Assembly (NCBI GenBank): GCA_040752195.1
Contig: JBFMFC010000001.1
Location: 62,001-126,000, forward strand
Length of the DNA: 64,000 nucleotides
Source of the DNA: DSNY01 sp040752195
GTDB lineage: Bacteria > Pseudomonadota > Gammaproteobacteria > Burkholderiales > Burkholderiaceae_F
Reading direction: 5' to 3'
The translations under genes were made by a program, and so were the position numbers. Below the pieces are notes generated by a model, which was given only the letters and a program-made list of their open reading frames with translations, had not been told where the DNA came from and did no database searches. Shown one piece after another: positions 8,089 to 15,802 of this stretch. The first letter of the stretch is position 1; each line of letters opens with the position of its first letter.

Positions 8089-9420
8089 TCAGCGCGCGAG
8101 CACGACCTCGACGCCGAGCCCGCGGCCGCCCAAGCCGTCGACGAACGAGGCATCCCCGCCGTGCAGTGCGGCGATGCGCTTGACCAGCGCCAGCCCCAAT
8201 CCCGCGCCGCCGCCTTCGGCACCGCGATAGAAGCGGTCGAACGCGCGGCTGCGCTGCTCGGCCGGCATTCCGGGACCGTCGTCGGCCACCGTCAGCGCGA
8301 TCGCGTGGTCCAGCGCGCGCGCCTGCACGCGCACCCGGCCGGCGGCATGGCGCAGCGCGTTGTCGAGCAGATTGCGCAGCAGGATCGCGAGCGCGTCCGC
8401 GTCGCCGCGCACCTCGAGCGCAGGCACGTCCAGTTCCAGCGCGACGCCGCGCGCGGCCGCATCGAACTCCGCGGCCACCAGTCGCGCGAGTCCGTCCAGG
8501 CGGACGGCCGGCAGTGCGGCCACGTCGATGCGCTCGGCGTCGAGCCGCGCGAGCGTGAGCACGCTTTCCACGGCGCGCGCGGCGCGGTCCACACCGCCGA
8601 TCAGCTCGCGCAGCGCCTCGCTGCGCTCGGCGTCGGCGCGCGCGCGCAGGGCGACCTGCGCCTGCGCGCGCAGCGCCGCCAGCGGCGTGCGCAGCTCGTG
8701 CGCGGCGTCGGCGGTCAACGTGCGCTCGTGCCGAAGCGCTTCGTCGACGCGCGCGAGCAGCCGGTTGACCGCGTGGCCCACCGGCGCCAGTTCCTCGGGC
8801 AGCGCATCGAGCCGCACCGGCGTCGCGTCGCCCGGCGTTCGCGCATCGATCGCCTGCGAGAAGCCGACCACCGGCGCGGTGACGCGGCGAACGATCAGCC
8901 ACACGCCGGCGGCGAGCAGCAGCGCGAACACGAGCCCGGGCGCGAGCAGCCGCAGCGCGGCCGCCTGCGCCGCGGCGCCGCGCGCGGCGAGCGGTTGCGC
9001 GACGTGGATCGAACCGCGCCGGCGCGGCGCCTGCAGCGAGTAGACGCGGTAGTCGGTGCCGGCTACGCGGCGCGTCGCGAAGCCCTGCGCGCGCGCGTCG
9101 TCGAACGGTTCGGCGGGCGCGCCGGGCGAGCGGTAGACGAGGCGGCCGCCGCCGCTACGCACCTGATAGAACAGCGTCTCGGCGTGGGTGTGGTCGACGA
9201 CCTCGAGCTCGATCTCGTCGTCGTCTTCCTCGAGCCATTCGTGCGCGACGACGGCGAGCACCGCGTGCGCGGTCTCGACCAGCGCAGCGTCGAACAGGCG
9301 GTCGCTTTCGGCGAGCGAACTGCGGTACAGCCACAGGCCGCCGGCGGCCCAGCTCGCGATCGCCGCGGCCGCCAGCAGCGCGATCAGTCGGCCGCGCAGT
9401 GACCAGCGCGCGCTTGACAT
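8089..9420 (-). CDS. Sensor histidine kinase, QseC/PmrB-like
   Basis: Membrane sensor kinase paired with the downstream-numbered OmpR-type regulator. 443 aa: TM1 ~13-32, periplasmic sensor to ~165 (2CSK-like), TM2 ~165-188, HAMP, His-box AAHELRTPLAALRA near 240, N-box NLLDNALRHA near 350, and ATP-lid motifs DDGPGMP and GAGLGLAL. The sensor carries a striking acidic run (EEDDDEIELE near residue 65), reminiscent of the ExxE iron sites of PmrB; a metal ligand is my inference. Start ATG 9420 lies eight bases past the regulator stop. Probably the last gene of the cytochrome operon. Confidence 0.92.
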   Translation of the reverse strand: MSSARWSLRGRLIALLAAAAIASWAAGGLWLYRSSLAESDRLFDAALVETAHAVLAVVAHEWLEEDDDEIELEVVDHTHAETLFYQVRSGGGRLVYRSPGAPAEPFDDARAQGFATRRVAGTDYRVYSLQAPRRRGSIHVAQPLAARGAAAQAAALRLLAPGLVFALLLAAGVWLIVRRVTAPVVGFSQAIDARTPGDATPVRLDALPEELAPVGHAVNRLLARVDEALRHERTLTADAAHELRTPLAALRAQAQVALRARADAERSEALRELIGGVDRAARAVESVLTLARLDAERIDVAALPAVRLDGLARLVAAEFDAAARGVALELDVPALEVRGDADALAILLRNLLDNALRHAAGRVRVQARALDHAIALTVADDGPGMPAEQRSRAFDRFYRGAEGGGAGLGLALVKRIAALHGGDASFVDGLGGRGLGVEVVLAR

Positions 9421-9428
9421 GGGACCGA

Positions 9429-10109
<681 letters not shown>

Positions 10110-10130
10110 CCGTGGTCTATCGCTCCGGGT

Positions 10131-10841
10131 TCAGTCGTCGTCGTCTTCGCCGCGCCAGTGGCTGCGCGCGCCGAGGGCAGAGGCACCCTTCGCGACGAGC
10201 GAGGTCAGCGCCGTGACGCGTTCGACCCCGGGCGCCGGAATGAGCCCCGCCCAGAACGCGCCGACCGCGCCGACCAGCGCGAGCGCGACGAACCAGCGCG
10301 TGCCCGCAGCCGCATCGCCCGCGCCGGACTTGTAGCCGGTCACCATCGCGCCGACGAGGTTCTCCCGATGCAGCAGGCTGCTCGCGAAGACGGCGGCGAC
10401 GTGCACGAGGACGAGCGCAGCGGCGGCGTTGGCGGCGCCTTCGTGCAGGTCCTCGAGCCATCCGGGTCCGGTCTCGGCGTATGCGGCCCAGCCGGTCGCG
10501 GCGGTGAGCGCGAGCAGCGCGAGCATCGCGACGATCGCCCAGCTGCCGGCCGGATTGTGGCCGAAGTAGTGCCGCGGCGTACGCGTCGCCAGCGACTTCA
10601 GATAGTCGAGCGCGGCGCGCGGGGCGAGCGGCAACGACGCGAAGCGCGCGTAGCGCGTGCCGAACACGCCCCACACGAGCCGGAATGCGATCAGCCCCGC
10701 GACCGTGTAGCCGAGCAGCACGTGGACGTCGCGCCAGCGCTCCGATTCGGCGGTCAGCCACGCGCCGGCGAACGATAGCGCGAGCAGCCAGTGGAACGCG
10801 CGCGTCGGCAGATCCCAGACGAGAGTTCTTTCGGTTTTCAT
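10131..10841 (-). CDS. Membrane cytochrome b (b561/Ni-Fe hydrogenase cytochrome b type)
   Basis: Di-heme b-type integral-membrane quinol oxidase subunit expected to pass electrons from the quinol pool to the adjacent periplasmic diheme cytochrome c. 236 aa with four helices. Heme-ligand His candidates are in VWDLPTRAFHWLLALSF, WRDVHVLLGYTV, WLEDLHEGAANA and LVLVHVAAVFASSLLHRENLV. Lies 138 bp after the diheme cytochrome gene and 21 bp before the response-regulator gene. In purple bacteria and Shewanella, SHP, a diheme cytochrome c and such a cytochrome b are encoded together, which supports this role. Confidence 0.88.
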   Translation of the reverse strand: MKTERTLVWDLPTRAFHWLLALSFAGAWLTAESERWRDVHVLLGYTVAGLIAFRLVWGVFGTRYARFASLPLAPRAALDYLKSLATRTPRHYFGHNPAGSWAIVAMLALLALTAATGWAAYAETGPGWLEDLHEGAANAAAALVLVHVAAVFASSLLHRENLVGAMVTGYKSGAGDAAAGTRWFVALALVGAVGAFWAGLIPAPGVERVTALTSLVAKGASALGARSHWRGEDDDD

Positions 10842-10979
10842 CGCTTGTCCTTCCAGACGTTCGTGTCCGCGGCGCGGTCCGCGCAGCGCGCCGCGGGTTC
10901 GTTGGCGACCGGTTCGTGTGAGGCCCTGCGTCCGGTGCGCGCGTCCGCGTCGCGGGAGCGGCCGCGCGTGCGAATCGGC

Positions 10980-11471
10980 TCAGCGCCGCGGCACGCGCAG
11001 GCTGCGTTCGCTGTAGTCGCCGCGGTCGGCCTGCGTATGGCAGGCGCCGCAATTGGCCGCGCTCTTCACGTCGGCGCGTTGCCACACGTGCGCGGGCACC
11101 TCGTCGTGCTCGCGCGCGAACCAGCGCGTCTCGGTGATTCGCGTCGCGGTCGCGCCGAACTTGCGCTGCGCGCCGGCGTTCGCCGCCAGGTAGGCGGCGA
11201 TGTCGGCTCGAGCGGCCGAGTCGATGCTGGCGTCGGTGCCGAAGTGGCGGTCGAGCCCGTTCATCACGGCGCGCCACGACTCCGCCGACAGCAGCGGCGG
11301 CGGATACGCGACGTGGCAACTGCCGCACTCTTCGACGTAGCGCGCATGGTCGAGGCGGAACTGCTTCGACTCGGCGTGCGCCGCGTCCACCGCCAGCGCG
11401 GCGGCCGTCATCGCGCCGACGCTCCAGGCGACGGCATCGAACCGGCGGCGTTTCGGTCTGTCGTTGCGCAT
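10980..11471 (-). CDS. Diheme cytochrome c (DHC-like)
   Basis: Periplasmic electron carrier, 163 aa, with a signal peptide ending near residue 33 (DAAHA) and exactly two heme-attachment motifs: CGSCH (~49-53) and CGACH (~141-145), about 90 residues apart as in DHC. The N-terminus is strongly basic (RPKRRR), and a membrane-anchored uncleaved form is possible. Six bases separate its start from the SHP stop. From the family, DHC reduces SHP and receives electrons from the membrane cytochrome b encoded next. Confidence 0.85.
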   Translation of the reverse strand: MRNDRPKRRRFDAVAWSVGAMTAAALAVDAAHAESKQFRLDHARYVEECGSCHVAYPPPLLSAESWRAVMNGLDRHFGTDASIDSAARADIAAYLAANAGAQRKFGATATRITETRWFAREHDEVPAHVWQRADVKSAANCGACHTQADRGDYSERSLRVPRR

Positions 11472-11477
11472 GCGCTC

Positions 11478-11897
11478 CTACCCTTTGATCGAAACGAGCC
11501 AGGTCACGACGTCGCCCTTTTCGACCGGCGTGCACGCGCGGTTCAGCACGTCGTTGCAGTTGCGCTTGAACCACTTCTCGATCTTGGCTGCATCGGTGAA
11601 GCGCTCGGCGTTGGCCGCCGGCGCGAGCGGCGCGATCGACTTGCCGGTCTTCGCGTGCTTGCCGGTCGCGAGCGGATTGTCGGTGTGGCAGGTCGCGCAG
11701 CTCCAGTCGTTGCCGTGCGTGGTCTTGAACAGCCGCTCGCCGCGCTGCGCGGAAAAACCGGCGAATCCCGGGGTGTCGCTGCGCGCGGCCGCTGCGAGCG
11801 TGCGCAGATAGTCGGCCGGCGTCTGCGCGGCCGCGCCGCCGGCCGCCGCCGCGGCGAACGCGACCGCCAGCGCAGCTTGTGTTGCGATACGTGTCAT
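11478..11897 (-). CDS. shp: SHP-type oxygen-binding cytochrome c (DUF1924)
   Basis: Sphaeroides-heme-protein family: a small high-spin c-type cytochrome whose Asn sixth ligand leaves on reduction so that O2 or NO can bind. 139 aa with a signal peptide cleaved near residue 24 (GGAAA). Heme motif CATCH at 67-71. Near the C-terminus Asn113-Cys114 followed by Cys122 in CTPVEKGD match the family's Asn ligand and neighbouring disulfide. First gene of the locus; the regulatory box at 11948-11964 is about 50 bp upstream. Assignment rests on motifs plus the DHC/cytochrome b context; the physiological electron acceptor is unknown even in studied species. Confidence 0.85.
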   Translation of the reverse strand: MTRIATQAALAVAFAAAAAGGAAAQTPADYLRTLAAAARSDTPGFAGFSAQRGERLFKTTHGNDWSCATCHTDNPLATGKHAKTGKSIAPLAPAANAERFTDAAKIEKWFKRNCNDVLNRACTPVEKGDVVTWLVSIKG

Positions 11898-11947
11898 GTG
11901 GATGCTCCTGCTGCGTGATGCGACGGAACGCAGCGTAGGAAGCAGCC

Positions 11948-11964
11948 ATTAAGCGGGGATTAAA
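11948..11964 (-). promoter_or_regulatory. Direct-repeat box TTTAAT-N5-CTTAAT, candidate QseB/PmrA-type regulator site
   Basis: Read on the minus strand, TTTAAT-CCCCG-CTTAAT gives two TTAA-containing half-sites with an 11-bp period, the geometry recognised by PmrA/QseB-type response regulators. It stands out as AT-rich in a very GC-rich gap and sits ~50 bp before the SHP start, a good position for activation. The partner regulator is encoded in the same block (9429-10109). Binding is inferred. Confidence 0.55.
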
Positions 11965-12046
11965 GGCGCGCCGCGCTTCACCCCGGCAGCGCGCCCGGCG
12001 TGTCGAACGCGCCCGGCGAAGCGCGCCGCGCGCGGTCCGCCGCCGC

Positions 12047-13054
12047 TCAGGCCGTGCAGCGGAACAACCCGAACCACGCGCGCTCGTCGAGCCAGACCTG
12101 ACGCGGGGTCCAGCTCGCGGCGCGCAGCACCTCGGTGAAGGTCTCGGGCCGATACTTGTAGCTGTTCTCGGTGTGGATTCGTTCGCCGCGCGCGAAGCTG
12201 CGCCCGCCGCCCGGCCAGCGCACCGTCACGTCGGCCAGCGCCTCGAGATGCATTTCGATGCGCGTCTCGCGCGCCGAGTAGAAGGCGACGTGCTTCCACT
12301 GCGCGACGTCGAAGTCCGCGCCGAGCAGGCGGTTGACGTGGCGCAGCACGTTGCGGTTGAACGCCGCGGTGACGCCGAGCGCATCGTCGTACGCGGCGTT
12401 GAGCACGGCTTCGTCCTTGATCAGGTCGACGCCGATCAGCAGCTGCGCGTCTTCGCCGCCGCAGGCCCGCAGCCTGTGGAGGAAGACGATCGCTTCGTCC
12501 GGCGCGAAATTGCCGATCGACGAGCCCGGGTAGAAGAACAGGCGGCGCGCCGGGCTGACCTCGCCCGGCAGCTCGAGGCCGCGCGTGAAGTCCTGCCCGA
12601 TCCCGATGATCCGCAGTTCCGGATGCTCGCGCTGCAGGCATTCGAGCGCGCTGCGAAGGAAGTCGACCGAAATGTCGACCGCGGCGTACTGGCGCGGGCG
12701 CAACGCGCCGAACAGGCGCGCGGCCTTGGCGCAGTTACCGGCGCCCAGGTCGACCAACGTCGTCCCGGGGCCGACGGCCGCGGCGATCTCGGCGCCGTGG
12801 CGCGCGAAGATCTCCGCCTCGGTGCGCGGCGGCGTGTACTCGTCGAGCGCGGTGATCGCCGCGAAGAGGTGCGAGCCGAGCGCGTCGTAGAAGTACTTCG
12901 GCGCGATCGAAGCGCGCGGCGCGAGCAGCCCCGCGACGAGGTCGGCGCGCAGTTCTTCCGCCGTGGGCAGGTGCGACTGGATCAGCCGAACGCGCGCCGC
13001 GGCGCGATCCGTTCGCGGCGCGCGCAGAAAGGCGGCGAGGGAGGGCATGGGCAT
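12047..13054 (-). CDS. egtD: L-histidine N(alpha)-methyltransferase EgtD
   Basis: Trimethylates histidine to hercynine with three SAM, the first step toward the thiol antioxidant ergothioneine. About 335 aa. Motifs: the YFYDALGSHLFAAIT N-terminal segment, the SAM loop VDLGAGNCAKA, a central VDLIKDEAVLNAAYDD with the Asn/Tyr that hold the histidine amino group, and a HTENSYKY segment near the C-terminus. Start ATG 13054 or 13048; a start at 13150 would add a basic non-family extension. No egtB sulfoxide synthase is adjacent on either side, unlike the usual egtBD pair, so EgtB must lie elsewhere or hercynine is the end product. Confidence 0.93.
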   Translation of the reverse strand: MPMPSLAAFLRAPRTDRAAARVRLIQSHLPTAEELRADLVAGLLAPRASIAPKYFYDALGSHLFAAITALDEYTPPRTEAEIFARHGAEIAAAVGPGTTLVDLGAGNCAKAARLFGALRPRQYAAVDISVDFLRSALECLQREHPELRIIGIGQDFTRGLELPGEVSPARRLFFYPGSSIGNFAPDEAIVFLHRLRACGGEDAQLLIGVDLIKDEAVLNAAYDDALGVTAAFNRNVLRHVNRLLGADFDVAQWKHVAFYSARETRIEMHLEALADVTVRWPGGGRSFARGERIHTENSYKYRPETFTEVLRAASWTPRQVWLDERAWFGLFRCTA

Positions 13055-13165
13055 GCGTCGGGGTCTGCCGCGGCAGCTTACAGCCGGGCCGCCGCGCGCT
13101 CCATGCCTTGCGTCGGCCAACCGGCTACGCAGTCCTGCGGACGCGCGCAACCCTTCGCGCCACGT

Positions 13166-13996
13166 TCAACCCGGGCGAGCGGCGCGATGGCGGTTGATCT
13201 CGTCGCGCGTCCGGCGCGCGGCCTCGCCCGCCGCGGCGGCGAAGTCGTCGCCGTGCCCCGCATACAGGATCGCGCGCGACGAGTTGATCAACACCCCTTC
13301 GCCGCGCGCGGTCTGACCGGCTTCGACCGCGGCGCGCACGTCGCCGCCCTGCGCGCCCACACCCGGTACCAGCAGCGGCAGGTCGCCTGCGATCGCGCGC
13401 ACGCGCGCCAGCTCGGCGGGATACGTCGCGCCGACGACCAGCCCGAGCTGGCCGTTCGTGTTCCAGCGCGTCGCGACGAGCCGAGCGACGTGCTCGTAGA
13501 GCTTTCCGCCGGCGGCCGTATCGAGCATCTGCAGCTCGCCGCCGCCGGGATTGCTGGTGCGGCACAGGATGAACGCGCCGCGGTCGGTGTACTCGAGGTA
13601 AGGCTCGATCGAATCGAGGCCCATGTACGGCGACAGCGTGACCGCGTCGGCGCCGTAGCGCTCGAAGGCCTCGCGCGCGTAGTGCTCGGCGGTCGAACCG
13701 ATGTCGCCGCGCTTGGCGTCGAGGATCACCGCCACCTGCGGATGCGCGTCGCGGATGTGCGCGATCAGCGTCTCGAGCTGATCCTCGGCGCGGCACGAAG
13801 CGAAGTAGGCGATCTGCGGCTTGAACGCGCACGCGAACTCGGCGGTGGCGTCGACGATCGCGCGGCAGAACGCGAAGATCGCATCGGCGCGGCCGCGAAA
13901 CTGCGCCGGGAAGCGGGCCGGATCTGGATCGAGGCCGACGCACAGCAGCGTGTCGGCCGCACGCCAGCGCGCGGCGAGCTTGTCGGTGAAGGGCAT
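13166..13996 (-). CDS. pyrF: Orotidine 5'-phosphate decarboxylase (subfamily 2)
   Basis: Decarboxylates OMP to UMP, the last step of de novo pyrimidine synthesis. 276 aa, the longer type-2 subfamily. N-terminus MPFTDKLAARW then LCVGLDPDPARFP; catalytic loop DAKRGDIGSTAEHYA; AVTLSPYMGLDSIEPYL; LVPGVGAQGGD and a C-terminal NSSRAILYA phosphate-binding loop. Start ATG 13996 is set by family length. Divergent from the exporter gene at 14081 across an 84-bp gap. Confidence 0.96.
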   Translation of the reverse strand: MPFTDKLAARWRAADTLLCVGLDPDPARFPAQFRGRADAIFAFCRAIVDATAEFACAFKPQIAYFASCRAEDQLETLIAHIRDAHPQVAVILDAKRGDIGSTAEHYAREAFERYGADAVTLSPYMGLDSIEPYLEYTDRGAFILCRTSNPGGGELQMLDTAAGGKLYEHVARLVATRWNTNGQLGLVVGATYPAELARVRAIAGDLPLLVPGVGAQGGDVRAAVEAGQTARGEGVLINSSRAILYAGHGDDFAAAAGEAARRTRDEINRHRAARPG

Positions 13997-14080
13997 GCAG
14001 GCATTGTAAGGAGCGCCGCGGCAGCGGCGCGCGGTCGACGCCGTGTTACCTTCGCGCGCCGCCCGCCGCCCGCCGAGACC

Positions 14081-15013
14081 ATGACCCGCCTGTCCAACCG
14101 CGACCTCGTGCTGCTCGTGCTGCTGACGCTCTTCTGGGGCGTGAACTGGCCGGTGATGAAGTTCGGCGTCACCGAGCTGCCGCCGCTGTACTTCCGCACG
14201 ATCTGCATCGGCGGCGGACTCGTCGTGATGGCCGTCGCGGCGCGCGCGATGGGCGTGTCGCTCGCCGTGCCGCGCGGCGCCTGGCCGCGCATCGTCAGGT
14301 TGTCGATCCCGAACCTGATCGTCTGGCACACGCTCGTCGTGATCGCGCTGAAGATGCTGCCGTCCGGGCGCGCGGCGATCCTCGGCTACACGATGCCGGT
14401 GTGGGCCGTGCTCGCGGGGCTGCTGTTCTTCGGCGAGCGTCCGCTCGCCCGCCACTGGTGGGGGGTCGCGGCCGCCTTCGGCGGGACGCTGCTGCTGCTG
14501 GCGTCGGAGTTCACGGCGCTCGCCGGCAACCCGCTCGGCACCGTGCTGATGCTCGCGGCGGCGGCGGCGTGGGGTTACGGCACGCACCTGATGCGGCGAC
14601 ATCTGACCGACATGCCGGTGCTCGCGCTGACCTTCTGGATGCTCGCGCTGACGCTGCCGGTGATGGTCGCCGGCTCCGTGCTGTTCGAGCGCGCGCAGTG
14701 GCGCGCGCCGACCGCGGGCGAGTGGGCGGCGATCGCCTACAACATCGTGTTCGCGATCGCGTTCTGCCACGTCGTGTGGAGCCAGCTCGCGCGCACGCTG
14801 CCGCCTGCGGCGAGCGGACTGTCGGTGATGATGATCCCCGTGCTCGGCGTTTTCTCCGGGATGTGGATGCTCGGCGAGCGCCCGTACTGGCAGGACTACG
14901 CAGCGCTGGTGCTGATCCTGTTCGCGCTGGCGACGGTGCTGCTCGCGCCGCGGGGCGGGACACGGGCGCCGCCTGGTCCGGACGCTACGGCCGCGCCGCG
15001 CCGCAGCCCGTGA
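14081..15013 (+). CDS. DMT-superfamily EamA exporter
   Basis: Ten-helix inner-membrane drug/metabolite transporter, 310 aa, with two EamA repeats (helices from residue ~8 and ~155). Typical features: LLTLFWGVNWPVMKFGV first helix, LKMLPSGRAAILGYTMPVW, and SGLSVMMIPVLGVFSGMWMLGE in the second repeat. Substrate cannot be predicted; relatives export amino acids or metabolites. Start ATG 14081 is 84 bp from the divergent pyrF. The C-terminal tail is Pro/Arg-rich and cytosolic. Confidence 0.9.
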   Translation: MTRLSNRDLVLLVLLTLFWGVNWPVMKFGVTELPPLYFRTICIGGGLVVMAVAARAMGVSLAVPRGAWPRIVRLSIPNLIVWHTLVVIALKMLPSGRAAILGYTMPVWAVLAGLLFFGERPLARHWWGVAAAFGGTLLLLASEFTALAGNPLGTVLMLAAAAAWGYGTHLMRRHLTDMPVLALTFWMLALTLPVMVAGSVLFERAQWRAPTAGEWAAIAYNIVFAIAFCHVVWSQLARTLPPAASGLSVMMIPVLGVFSGMWMLGERPYWQDYAALVLILFALATVLLAPRGGTRAPPGPDATAAPRRSP

Positions 15014-15082
15014 AGCGCCATCCGCCGCACGCCCTCGATACGCGGCGGCGGCATGGCGGGCGACGCGCGACCGCCGGCCGCC

Positions 15083-15442
15083 TCAGACGCGCAGCACCTC
15101 GCCCTTGAGCGAGAACAGGATCGCGACGACCTCGTTCACCTCGGCCGGCGCGACGCCGTGCGCGGCCAGTGCGGCGACGATGTCGTCGACGGTCGACAGG
15201 AATTCCTGCTCGCTGACGTTCAGGCCGGCATGTGCGTCGCGCAGCGCGCGCCCCTCGTAGCGCTGCGGCCCGCCGATGCCGGCGCAGAAGAACTGCGTTC
15301 CGAGCTGCTTCAGCCGCGCCAGATCCTTGTTCGCGAAACGCGGCGCCAGCACCGGATTGACCGCATGGCGATCGATGGCCTCGTCGATCATCGCGGCGAT
15401 TCGTTCGGCCCCGCCGAGCCGTTCGTATAGCGATCGGGTCAT
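15083..15442 (-). CDS. Group I truncated hemoglobin
   Basis: Small heme protein (2-on-2 globin) that binds O2 or NO; many act in NO dioxygenation or gas sensing. 119 aa. SLYERLGGAERIAAMID is the pre-A/A helix signature, Phe36 lies in the CD region, FFCAGIGGPQRYEGR covers helix E, and the proximal His is in LRDAHAGLNVS (~71). Strong RBS (GGGAGG) before ATG 15442. It lies 13 bp after the stop of a 68-aa protein in the same direction, so both are one transcription unit, divergent from the large BTAD regulator. Confidence 0.92.
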   Translation of the reverse strand: MTRSLYERLGGAERIAAMIDEAIDRHAVNPVLAPRFANKDLARLKQLGTQFFCAGIGGPQRYEGRALRDAHAGLNVSEQEFLSTVDDIVAALAAHGVAPAEVNEVVAILFSLKGEVLRV

Positions 15443-15455
15443 GGGCTCCTCCCGG

Positions 15456-15662
15456 TCAGTGAAGGTTCGCGGCCCACGAGTCGTACTCGATCGCGCCCGC
15501 GTCGGGCGCGGGCGGCTGAGCGGCACCGCGCCGCAAGGAACCGAACATCAGCGTCGTCGCCTCTTCGAGCGCGGCGATCGCTTCCGGCGTTGCCGAACCG
15601 TCCACGGTCAGCGTGACACTTCCGCCTTCCGGCAGCGAAAAGACCATCGTGCGTTCGTTCAT
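15456..15662 (-). CDS. Conserved-looking small protein of unknown function, co-operonic with truncated hemoglobin
   Basis: 68 aa, not recognised. The sequence is well-formed: VFSLPEGGSVTLTVDGSATP reads as a beta-hairpin, then an acidic helix AIAALEEATTLMFGSLRRG and a Pro/Asp-rich tail ending DSWAANLH. No signal peptide, membrane helix, Cys or metal motif. It has a clear GAGGAG ribosome site before ATG 15662. It is the first gene of the globin transcript and the nearest gene to the divergent BTAD-type regulator, which suggests it is the regulator's target, effector or partner. Confidence 0.6.
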   Translation of the reverse strand: MNERTMVFSLPEGGSVTLTVDGSATPEAIAALEEATTLMFGSLRRGAAQPPAPDAGAIEYDSWAANLH

Positions 15663-15690
15663 GTCGGACTCCTCGTCGGTGTTGCGAGCG

Positions 15691-15711
15691 CCGGGTGCGT
15701 GCTGCACCCGG
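15691..15711 (-). promoter_or_regulatory. Stem-loop in the leader of the small protein/globin transcript
   Basis: CCGGGTGC (15691-15698) pairs perfectly with GCACCCGG (15704-15711) around a five-base loop. It lies ~30-50 bases before the small-protein start and would be transcribed in its leader, though it could instead be a DNA site for a dimeric protein. No oligo-U follows. Confidence 0.3.
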
Positions 15712-15733
15712 TCGCCGCAGCATGACGCCGCAC

Positions 15734-15752
15734 CGTTCCCGAATCGTTCCCG
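15734..15752. promoter_or_regulatory. CGTTCCCG direct repeats with 11-bp period, candidate BTAD/SARP-type binding site
   Basis: Two identical octamers CGTTCCCG (15734-15741 and 15745-15752) separated by AAT give an exact 11-bp period. SARP/BTAD-domain activators characteristically bind direct heptamer-like repeats spaced 11 bp. The site is in the 140-bp gap between the BTAD regulator gene and the small protein/globin operon. Function is inferred from geometry and position. Confidence 0.45.
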
Positions 15753-15802
15753 CCGCACTGCCCGCTTGTCGTGCGCGGATCGCTGGGGGACACTGACCGA
15801 CC

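Noticed and set aside
10842..10979. A gene in the 138-bp gap between the cytochrome b and diheme cytochrome genes
   Set aside because: No open frame with a start, ribosome site and plausible protein; treated as an untranslated spacer.
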